Shown here in pieces: positions 50,616 to 57,229 of a stretch of DNA of 64,000 nt (position 1 is its first letter; the number at the start of each line of letters is the position of its first letter). The position numbers were made by a program, and so were the translations under genes. Origin of the DNA: an uncultured Prevotella sp. (GTDB taxonomy: Bacteria; Bacteroidota; Bacteroidia; Bacteroidales; Bacteroidaceae); NCBI GenBank assembly GCA_905233165.1, contig CAJODL010000010.1, positions 1 through 64,000 of the forward strand, read 5' to 3'. The notes below the pieces were generated by a model that had not been told where the DNA came from, did not search any database, and saw nothing but the letters and a program-made list of their open reading frames with translations.

Positions 50616-50937
50616 GGCCCCACCCCGGCTTCAATGGTCTTTGCACCCCCTTCGGTTCCCCCGTTTCCCGGGGGACAGAAACCCAAGTTAGGGAGGGAGT
50701 AAAGTGTAGAGTCAGTGGTAAGTTTATTGTGTAAAGTTAATTGGCGCAAGATGCAAAAAGCATCGGGCGCCTTTTTCTTTAATCGTTAAAACTAAAAAAG
50801 TTTTCGTTTTTGTTTTGGTTTTCGTTATTTTTATGTAATTTTGCCGATGGAACTAATTATGGACATATTTTTACATAACTGACGTATGACGGCAGTAGTG
50901 GTGCTCGTGCATTCTTCCGCTTCAGCGACATAGAATA
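50616..50937. other. 322-base gap with repeats, terminator and alkD promoter
   Basis: A GC-rich element (50616-50700) contains a nested palindrome (CCCCCG/CGGGGG around 50657-50678). A short GTAAAGTGTAGAGT heptamer piece, the terminator 50743-50776 and a TAATTTTG -7 element (50836-50843) for alkD follow. Two tiny frames before 50938 have no support. Confidence 0.65.
50743..50776 (+). terminator. Intrinsic terminator of the HU-like gene
   Basis: GGCGC-GATGC pairs with GCATC-GCGCC around AAAAA, then five Ts. Homologous to the hairpin at 18766-18805. Confidence 0.85.
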
Positions 50938-51732
50938 ATGACGAAAGCTAAGGATATTATAAAATACATGGAATCGCTGCGGAATGAGGAACAGCGAAAG
51001 GTGCTCATGGGGTTCTTTAAGACGGGACCTGGTGAGTATGGCGAGGGTGATGAATTTCTTGGGCTGAAGGTGCCACAGACACGTGAGGTGGCGAAAAAAG
51101 CATTGAACATTGATGATGGACCATTGAACATTGATGATGTACCAGAGCTGCTGATGTCGAAGTGGCATGAGGTGAGACTTTGCGGATTCCTTATCCTCGT
51201 TGAGATGTTTGAGAAGCAGGCGACAAAGCGACTGATTAACGATGCGGAGGCTATAAGGAAGCGTGATGAGATTCTGACGATATACCTGCAGTATGCGGAG
51301 AGGGCGAATAACTGGGATTTGGTGGACCTGTCAGCACCTAAGATACTGGGGGCGTGGTTACTTCTGCCGTCAAATCTTGGCGACAGGAATGACAAGATGA
51401 GGATGCTTGACGAATTGGCGCAGAGTGAGTGTTTGTGGAAACAGCGGATGAGCATCGTTTGTACATGGAAGACCTCGCAGATGGGGGATGCTACATGGTG
51501 CTTGCGTTATGCAGAGATACATCTGCATCATTCGCACGACCTGATGAACAAAGCGGTGGGATGGATGCTCAGAGAGATGGGAAAGCGGGTGTCGATGGAT
51601 TTGCTTCGCGATTTCCTGCGTCAGCATGCTCACGAGATGCCCAGGACAATGCTTCGCTACGCCATTGAGAAGATGAGTGAGAAGGAACGCAAGGAATGGA
51701 TGGCGGTAGATGGTTTTAGAGGTAAGAGATAA
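50938..51732 (+). CDS. AlkD-like DNA alkylation repair protein
   Basis: 264 residues of HEAT-like helical repeats. KWHEVRLCGFLILVEMFEKQ and ERANNWDLVDLSAPKILGAW carry the family's conserved Trp and Asp (NNWDLVD). AlkD glycosylases remove bulky alkylated bases without base flipping. Residues 56-69 (LNIDDGPLNIDDVP) are a translated repeat of six heptamers (51102-51143). The stop lies in an AGATAAT repeat. Promoter at 50836. Confidence 0.88.
   Translation: MTKAKDIIKYMESLRNEEQRKVLMGFFKTGPGEYGEGDEFLGLKVPQTREVAKKALNIDDGPLNIDDVPELLMSKWHEVRLCGFLILVEMFEKQATKRLINDAEAIRKRDEILTIYLQYAERANNWDLVDLSAPKILGAWLLLPSNLGDRNDKMRMLDELAQSECLWKQRMSIVCTWKTSQMGDATWCLRYAEIHLHHSHDLMNKAVGWMLREMGKRVSMDLLRDFLRQHAHEMPRTMLRYAIEKMSEKERKEWMAVDGFRGKR
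51102..51143. repeat. Heptamer repeat inside the AlkD-like gene
   Basis: Two copies of a 21-bp block made of three 7-bp units (ATTGAAC, ATTGATG, then ATGGACC or ATGTACC); 42 bases, in frame. Confidence 0.88.
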
Positions 51733-51743
51733 TAGATAATAGA

Positions 51744-51776
51744 AAATCCCCGGCAGGAATTTACTGTCGGGGATTT
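51744..51776. terminator. Bidirectional intrinsic terminator
   Basis: AAATCCCCGGCAG and CTGTCGGGGATTT (13-bp arms with one G-T mismatch) between the convergent AlkD-like and epimerase genes. The arms are identical to those at 55526-55557. Confidence 0.9.
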
Positions 51777-51795
51777 ATCTTTGATGGGGGAGCCA

Positions 51796-52860
51796 TCAGT
51801 TGTAATATTCTTTATACCATTCAGCGAATTTACGCAGACCCTCACGGAGAGTGATTTTAGGCGTAAAGCCAAAGTCACGCTCTAAGGCTGCACTATCTGC
51901 GTATGTGGTAGGTACGTCACCTGGTTGCATGGGGACAAGTTGTTTATGGGCTTCGAAGTCGAAGTCTTTTGGCAAGACACCAGCGCGGACCAACTCTTCC
52001 TGAAGGATATTTACAAAATCGAGGAGATTTTCCGGTTGACCGCCACCAATGTTATATACAGCGTATGGAGGAACAGGCAGCCCGTCTTCGCCCTTTTTGC
52101 GCTCTGGAGCACCTTGCATCACGCGAACAATACCTTCAACGATATCATCTACATAGGTAAAATCACGACGGCAATTACCATAGTTGAATATCTGGATGGT
52201 TTCGCCTTTGAGCAGTTTGTTGGTAAAGCCCAAATAGGCCATGTCAGGACGCCCTGCAGGACCATATACCGTGAAGAAACGCAAGCCCGTTGAAGGAATA
52301 TCATAGAGTTTTGAATAGCAGTGAGCAAACAGTTCGTTACTCTTCTTTGTGGCTGCATAGAGTGATACAGGGTTGTCAACGCGGTCATCGGTAGAGAATG
52401 GCACCTTCTTATTGCCACCATATACAGAACTTGAGCTTGCATAAACCAAATGCTCTACAGGATTATGGCGACAGGCTTCGAGAATGTTGTAGAAACCAAT
52501 CATATTGCTCATGATATAGGCATCAGGATTGGTGATGCTATAGCGAACACCTGCCTGAGCAGCCAGACTGACAACAACCTGCGGTTTATACTTCTCAAAA
52601 AGACTGTCAATTTGTTGTTTATCGGATAAATCACCCTTGACGAACTGATAGTTGACAGTTGACAGTTGAGAATTAAGAGTTTCCAACTCTTTTAACCTAT
52701 ATTCTTTCAGGCTGACATCATAGTAGTCGTTCAGATTATCTATATTGATAATAGTACTACCTTTTGTGTCATTGAACAAACGCTTAATGAGGTTTGAACC
52801 TATAAATCCTGCACCTCCGGTGACAAGGATAACCTTGTTGTTTAAATCAATTTTCTGCAT
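51796..52860 (-). CDS. UDP-glucuronate 4-epimerase-like SDR
   Basis: 354 residues. NAD-binding GGAGFIG (15-21); catalytic Tyr/Lys in SLYAATKKSNE (Y168, K172); SSSVYGGNKKVPF and GPAGRPDMAY are typical of UDP-GlcA 4-epimerases. It interconverts UDP-glucuronate and UDP-galacturonate for polysaccharide synthesis. Residues 61-71 (TLNSQLSTVNY) are translated heptamers (52647-52681) in a loop after the Rossmann strand. It follows the nucleotidyltransferase gene in the same operon (29 bases). Confidence 0.88.
   Translation of the reverse strand: MQKIDLNNKVILVTGGAGFIGSNLIKRLFNDTKGSTIINIDNLNDYYDVSLKEYRLKELETLNSQLSTVNYQFVKGDLSDKQQIDSLFEKYKPQVVVSLAAQAGVRYSITNPDAYIMSNMIGFYNILEACRHNPVEHLVYASSSSVYGGNKKVPFSTDDRVDNPVSLYAATKKSNELFAHCYSKLYDIPSTGLRFFTVYGPAGRPDMAYLGFTNKLLKGETIQIFNYGNCRRDFTYVDDIVEGIVRVMQGAPERKKGEDGLPVPPYAVYNIGGGQPENLLDFVNILQEELVRAGVLPKDFDFEAHKQLVPMQPGDVPTTYADSAALERDFGFTPKITLREGLRKFAEWYKEYYN
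52647..52681. repeat. Heptamer repeat inside the epimerase gene
   Basis: GATAGTT, GACAGTT twice, GAGAATT, AAGAGTT; in frame. Confidence 0.8.
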
Positions 52861-52889
52861 TTTATAAATTGATAATTGAAAGTTGTCAA

Positions 52890-53624
52890 TTAACCGAAGC
52901 GTTCTACTGCTTCATAGTAAGTATCAAGGCTGCCAATGTCGAAACGTCCGGCAGTCATCTGCCAAGCGTGCATCGTGGTGTGCTCAACCATATAGTGGGC
53001 AAGATTACCCGGAGCATCTTTGCCACAGCCATTCTCTACTGAATGACGTACAAGGTCAAGGTCTTTCTTCAGATAGATATAGAATGGTGGCACTGCCCAA
53101 TGACTCTTTGGCACTTGTGGCTTTTCCTCCATGCCCAGCACCTTGTTATTTTCATCCAGTTCCACAACGCCAGTACGCTGCAACTTCTCTATAGAAGGCT
53201 GCTCATGACACATGATGCAACTGGTCTGCTTGGCCTTGGCAAAATCTACAAACTCCTGAAATGAGAAGAACAGCAGATTATCTGCAGCAACAACGAGGAG
53301 GTCATCATCGATATGGAGCTTGTCCATTGCGTATAGCAGGTCACATACCGCACCAAGGCGTGTGTCGTTGGTTTCTGTACCATCATCCACTATCGTGATG
53401 GGCTTCTGCCATCTGCCTTCGTCCTTCTTCCATTTTTCAAAAATCGGTGCAAACCGATGATTTGAAATAATGATATGTTCATCAATCTCAGGAATCTTGT
53501 CAATATCATCAAGCATTCTTCCGAGGATAGTATTCTCACCAATCTTAAGTAATGGCTTGGGGAAATTCTTTGTTAACTCACCCAGGCGTGTTGCATAACC
53601 AGCAGCAATAACTACGTTTTTCAT
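52890..53624 (-). CDS. Sugar-1-phosphate nucleotidyltransferase
   Basis: 244 residues. The N-terminus VVIAAGYATRLGELTKNFPK is the NTP-transferase signature (G-x-G-x-RL...PK, here with A for the second G), and LLVVAADNLLFFSF carries the metal-binding Asp. It should activate a sugar phosphate to a nucleotide sugar. With a GHMP kinase divergent and a UDP-uronate epimerase downstream, uronate-1-phosphate uridylyltransferase is a possible role. Stop TAA lies in a repeat-like stretch. Confidence 0.82.
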   Translation of the reverse strand: MKNVVIAAGYATRLGELTKNFPKPLLKIGENTILGRMLDDIDKIPEIDEHIIISNHRFAPIFEKWKKDEGRWQKPITIVDDGTETNDTRLGAVCDLLYAMDKLHIDDDLLVVAADNLLFFSFQEFVDFAKAKQTSCIMCHEQPSIEKLQRTGVVELDENNKVLGMEEKPQVPKSHWAVPPFYIYLKKDLDLVRHSVENGCGKDAPGNLAHYMVEHTTMHAWQMTAGRFDIGSLDTYYEAVERFG

Positions 53625-53644
53625 ATATAATACGATTTTGCCTG

Positions 53645-53675
53645 CAAAGGTAATCCATTTTTTTTATAATGACAA
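53645..53675 (-). promoter_or_regulatory. Promoter of the nucleotidyltransferase-epimerase operon
   Basis: Minus strand: TTG (53673-53675), 20 bases, TACCTTTG (53645-53652). Confidence 0.8.
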
Positions 53676-53690
53676 GAAAAACTTGAAATA

Positions 53691-53722
53691 TTTGGCGATA
53701 ACAAAAAAAATGCTTATTTTTG
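53691..53722 (+). promoter_or_regulatory. Promoter of the GHMP kinase gene
   Basis: TTTG (53691-53694), 20 bases, TATTTTTG (53715-53722). Start codon 53746. Confidence 0.82.
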
Positions 53723-53745
53723 CAACCGAAATACTTTTAATTACT

Positions 53746-54891
53746 ATGGAAAAAGAATATCAATATCACATTTTCTCTCCTTATCGAGTTTGTCCACTTG
53801 GTGCTCACGTTGACCATCAGCATGGTCTTGTTACCGGATTCGCTATTAATAAAGGTGTTGACCTTTGGTTTAATGTAGCAGATAGTAGTACAGTAAAACT
53901 TTCCTCAAAGACTTTTGAAGGTAATGTAGAGTTTGAAATCAATAAACCCTCTCAGGTACGTGAACATCATTGGGGTGACTATGCACGTGGTGCAAAATAT
54001 GCTCTGCGTAAGAGGTTTGAATTGAAACGAGGTATTGAAGGCGTAATACAGGGCTCATTACCTGTTGGTGGCTTAAGTTCATCAGCAGCTGTACTCATAG
54101 CATATGTCATGGCGTTTGCTAAGGCTAATGACATCACGCTGCAACCATTTGAGGTGGTGAAGATAGCATCCGAGGCAGAGCGTGAGTATATCGGACTGAA
54201 TAATGGTTTGCTTGACCAGGCATGTATTGCTCTTGGTAAGAAGGACGGACTGCTGTTCTTGGACTGTGATTCTGATGACTGGCGCATCATTAAGCGTAAC
54301 CCCGAGATGCCAGAGTTTGAGATAGGTATCTTCTTCTCTGGTCTGACACGCTCGTTGGTGAATTCTGACTACAACCTCCGTGTATATGAATGTAAGACGG
54401 CTGCATGGAATATGCTGGCATATCAGGAGCAACCTCTAAAGACATTCGATAAGACATTCTTACGCGATGTACCTAAGGAGACCTTTGAGAAGACACGTGA
54501 CATCATGCCATCACGCTTTGCACGTCGCGCGGAGCATTTTTATAGTGAATACCGTCGTGTGCGTCAGGGTGTTACTGCATGGGAGACAGGCAATCTGCAA
54601 CTCTTTGGAAAACTCTCTTTTGACAGTTGTGAGAGCAGTATCCATAACTATGAATGTGGTAGCCCAGAGCTTATAGCCATCTATGAAATTATGCGCAGTA
54701 TGCAAGGTGTTTATGGAGGTCGTTTCTCAGGTGCTGGTTTCAAGGGCGCATGTATTGCAATGGTTGATCCAGCCTATAAAGAAGAGATAGAGAAAACTCT
54801 GACCAAGAAGTATCTGGAGCAATTCCCGGAATACGAAAAGACCTTCAAGGTGTTCTGGGTAAAACCTGACAACGGAGCAAGGTTTGTGTGA
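53746..54891 (+). CDS. Galactokinase-family GHMP sugar kinase
   Basis: 381 residues from ATG 53746; the longer upstream frame is not credible because it covers the promoter. The substrate motif is RVCPLGAHVDHQHG (galactokinase has GRVNLIGEHTDY), the ATP loop LPVGGLSSSAAVLIAY, and a third motif GRFSGAGFKGACIAMV. The altered first motif suggests a sugar other than galactose. The divergent genes encode a nucleotidyltransferase and a UDP-uronate epimerase, so glucurono- or galacturonokinase is a fair guess. Cytoplasmic. Confidence 0.82.
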   Translation: MEKEYQYHIFSPYRVCPLGAHVDHQHGLVTGFAINKGVDLWFNVADSSTVKLSSKTFEGNVEFEINKPSQVREHHWGDYARGAKYALRKRFELKRGIEGVIQGSLPVGGLSSSAAVLIAYVMAFAKANDITLQPFEVVKIASEAEREYIGLNNGLLDQACIALGKKDGLLFLDCDSDDWRIIKRNPEMPEFEIGIFFSGLTRSLVNSDYNLRVYECKTAAWNMLAYQEQPLKTFDKTFLRDVPKETFEKTRDIMPSRFARRAEHFYSEYRRVRQGVTAWETGNLQLFGKLSFDSCESSIHNYECGSPELIAIYEIMRSMQGVYGGRFSGAGFKGACIAMVDPAYKEEIEKTLTKKYLEQFPEYEKTFKVFWVKPDNGARFV

Positions 54892-54949
54892 CAACCTGAT
54901 GGATAAAAATATATATCACGGTATAACGTATCACTAATAATTAAAAGCA

Positions 54950-55492
54950 ATGAAAGAATTAAAAGGAACAAAGACTGAGCAGAACCTCAAGGAGGCTTTT
55001 GCTGGTGAGAGTATGGCACGTAATAAGTACACTTATTTTGCTTCTAAGGCTAAGAAGGATGGTTATGTGCAGATTGCGTCTATCTTTGAAGAGACTGCTG
55101 CGAACGAGAAGGAACATGCAAAGATGTGGTATAAGTACCTGAATGGCGGTAGTGTGAGTGATACTGTTACGAACCTTGCTGATGCTGCCAATGGCGAGAA
55201 CTTTGAGTGGACAGATATGTATGCCCGCATGGCGAAGGAGGCTCGTGAAGAAGGCTTTGATGAGATTGCAGAGAAGTTTGAGCAGGTGGGTGCCATAGAA
55301 AAACATCATGAGGAGCGTTACCGTAAGCTGCTGAAGAATATACAGGATGCGATTGTCTTCTCTCGTGATGGCGATGTGATCTGGCAGTGTGCTAACTGCG
55401 GACATATCGTTATTGGTAAGAAGGCACCAGAGGTATGCCCTGTTTGTGACCATCCGCAGAGCTATTTCCAGATTAAGGCGGAGAATTATTAA
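54950..55492 (+). CDS. rbr: Rubrerythrin
   Basis: 180 residues. A ferritin-like four-helix domain with di-iron ligands ([54 protein letters not shown]) is followed by a C-terminal rubredoxin domain ([12 protein letters not shown], then [11 protein letters not shown]). It reduces hydrogen peroxide in anaerobes. Monocistronic, with a terminator at 55526. Confidence 0.97.
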   Translation: MKELKGTKTEQNLKEAFAGESMARNKYTYFASKAKKDGYVQIASIFEETAANEKEHAKMWYKYLNGGSVSDTVTNLADAANGENFEWTDMYARMAKEAREEGFDEIAEKFEQVGAIEKHHEERYRKLLKNIQDAIVFSRDGDVIWQCANCGHIVIGKKAPEVCPVCDHPQSYFQIKAENY

Positions 55493-55525
55493 CGGTTAAA
55501 GATTATTGACGTTTATAGTTACTAA

Positions 55526-55557
55526 AAATCCCCGGCAGTTGTTACTGTCGGGGATTT
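55526..55557. terminator. Intrinsic terminator between rubrerythrin and tRNA genes
   Basis: AAATCCCCGGCAG and CTGTCGGGGATTT around TTGTTA. Likely works in both directions (rubrerythrin plus, tRNA minus). Confidence 0.9.
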
Positions 55558-55563
55558 GCATTG

Positions 55564-55636
55564 TTGCGGAGGCAGGACTCGAACATGCGACCTCCAGGTT
55601 ATGAGCCTGGCGAGCTACCAACTGCTCCACTCCGCG
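55564..55636 (-). tRNA. Initiator-type tRNA-Met (CAT)
   Basis: 73 bases. Acceptor arms CGCGGAG/CTCCGCA give an unpaired C1-A72, a bacterial initiator mark; the D stem has A11-T24, another. The anticodon loop is CTCATAA. Two oddities: the anticodon stem is CCAGG/CCTGG, giving A-T, G-C, G-C instead of three G-C pairs at 29-31/39-41, and the T stem GCATG/CCTGC has one T-C mismatch. CCA is not encoded. Confidence 0.92.
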
Positions 55637-55678
55637 ATATTATTAAGCTAAATGAGCCTTATTTCTCATTTGCGGGTG

Positions 55679-55709
55679 CAAAGGTACACAAAAAAAATGA
55701 AATAAACAA
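55679..55709 (-). promoter_or_regulatory. tRNA-Met promoter
   Basis: Minus strand: TTG (55707-55709), 20 bases, TACCTTTG (55679-55686), about 42 bases upstream of the tRNA. Confidence 0.8.
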
Positions 55710-55755
55710 ATTTTTTTTGTAATTTGTTTGATTTAATGGTCAATTTGCATCCCCA

Positions 55756-56607
55756 TTAAACATCATATACCTCGCCTTCTTGGGAGAGAAGAGTGGGGGA
55801 GAAGACCTCTTGTGCTTCGTTGAGGAGAAGCGTTTCGTCTGCGTAGCGATGGCTGTAATGTCCCAGAAGGAGTTGCCGGGCGTCAGCATTCTTAGCTACC
55901 ATTGCTGCCTCACGAGCTGTGGAATGCATATACTTGCCGGCATTGTCTTTCTTGTCGTCAGCATAGGTGGACTCGTGATATATGGTAAGGGGGCCGGGAC
56001 ACTTGCTGCGAAGCATTTCTCCAAGTGTTGGAATATAACGTGTGTCAGAGCAGTAAGCGTAAGCCCTGACTGGGATAGGGGGGAGCGGAACGAGTGGTTG
56101 TGGCAGAGAGGTGTTTCGCAAATAATGTTGGCGTGTGGGTTTTTCCTTAAAAAGGAAGCCGCAACAGGGTACGCGATGCTGCAAAGGTATTGTCTCGACG
56201 GTAAGGGAGCGGTCTTCGTAGATGACCTGTGACTGGGTGGTGTCAAGGGGATGGAAGATGATGTCATAGTCCATTGTGGAGAGGAACATCTTCTTTTCCA
56301 TCAAAAACAGCTCTTCATAATGTGCCGGAGCATAAATATGCAGTGGTGCAATACGTCCCTGCAAACCAAAGGTGGAGAGCATTCCCATGAGTCCGAAGAC
56401 ATGGTCACCATGTAAATGGCTGATGAAGATGGCATAGAGCTTGGAGAAACTGACATGGGAACGGCGTACCTGTACCTGCGTGCCTTCGCCACAATCTATC
56501 ATGAAATACTTTCCTCGTATCTCGACAATCTGAGAAGAGGGATTATGGCTCTTTGAGGGCAGGGCACTGCCACAGCCAAGGATATGAACCTTAAAGGGAG
56601 GATTCAT
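55756..56607 (-). CDS. rnz: Ribonuclease Z
   Basis: 283 residues. Metallo-beta-lactamase fold with IDCEGEGTQVQ-like opening (MIDCGEGTQVQVRRSHVSF) and the zinc motif FISHLHGDHVFGLMG; CHESTYADD-type segment appears as TIYHESTYADD and the last His as GHYSHRY. It trims 3' ends of pre-tRNAs, useful here since the neighbouring tRNA lacks an encoded CCA. Overlaps the LolA-like gene by 4 bases (ATGA). Confidence 0.95.
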   Translation of the reverse strand: MNPPFKVHILGCGSALPSKSHNPSSQIVEIRGKYFMIDCGEGTQVQVRRSHVSFSKLYAIFISHLHGDHVFGLMGMLSTFGLQGRIAPLHIYAPAHYEELFLMEKKMFLSTMDYDIIFHPLDTTQSQVIYEDRSLTVETIPLQHRVPCCGFLFKEKPTRQHYLRNTSLPQPLVPLPPIPVRAYAYCSDTRYIPTLGEMLRSKCPGPLTIYHESTYADDKKDNAGKYMHSTAREAAMVAKNADARQLLLGHYSHRYADETLLLNEAQEVFSPTLLSQEGEVYDV

Positions 56608-57203
56608 CGCATATCGATAATTTCAGCCTGAGGGAATTCCTTTGCATTAAAGGTGAAGGTAGAGTTATCCAATGCCTGATTCTTCAGATTGCTGATATGG
56701 ATTGTTACCCATGTGCCTTTCTGAAGGAACTTCACCTCTTTCATATTATATGCCTTATCGACAAGGATATACATCTCGCTGATAGACTTTCCCTTGCCAA
56801 CCAGATGCACCTGTGTGCCGCTGGCAGTATTGGAAGAGGTGATGGTATAGCCCTTCTTATAGAGGTTGAGGAAGTTATAGGGGTTCATGCTCTGTTGGGC
56901 AGAAGCGCTTGGATGAGAGACATTTACCTCGTCAGACTTCTTGTTATACACCCACTGTGTCTTGCCGTCATACCACATAATGGCGTTGGAGACACGGGCA
57001 CAGAACTTGTCACCTTTGACAGAGATGGTTCCAGAGTTGTTGAGCTTGCCGCCAGAGATAGAGAAATTGGCAGTAAAACCCTTTGAGATAGCTATCTTGT
57101 CGGCTACCTTATCGAGTATTTTCTTACCATTGTCTGCTGCCATAACTGTTGTGGCGCAGAATAGCATCAGCATTGTGAATGCAAATATAGAAATTCTTCT
57201 CAT
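56604..57203 (-). CDS. LolA-like outer-membrane lipoprotein carrier protein
   Basis: 199 residues from ATG 57201-57203, giving a signal peptide (MRRISIFAFTMLMLFCATTV, cleaved after MAA). KGFTANFSISGGKLNNSGTI and CARVSNAIMWYDGKTQWVYN match LolA/DUF-type carriers that shuttle lipoproteins across the periplasm. In Bacteroidetes such proteins follow ftsK, as here (27 bases). Specific cargo is not shown. Confidence 0.85.
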   Translation of the reverse strand: MRRISIFAFTMLMLFCATTVMAADNGKKILDKVADKIAISKGFTANFSISGGKLNNSGTISVKGDKFCARVSNAIMWYDGKTQWVYNKKSDEVNVSHPSASAQQSMNPYNFLNLYKKGYTITSSNTASGTQVHLVGKGKSISEMYILVDKAYNMKEVKFLQKGTWVTIHISNLKNQALDNSTFTFNAKEFPQAEIIDMR

Positions 57204-57229
57204 TATTATATGATTTTTACTCAATTATT

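Noticed and set aside
50846..50937. Tiny frames before the AlkD-like gene (11 and 14 codons)
   Set aside because: Too short, no conserved features; they may only be leader sequence.
53638..53745. Longer N-terminus for the GHMP kinase
   Set aside because: The segment overlaps a perfect -33/-7 promoter; ATG 53746 fits family length.
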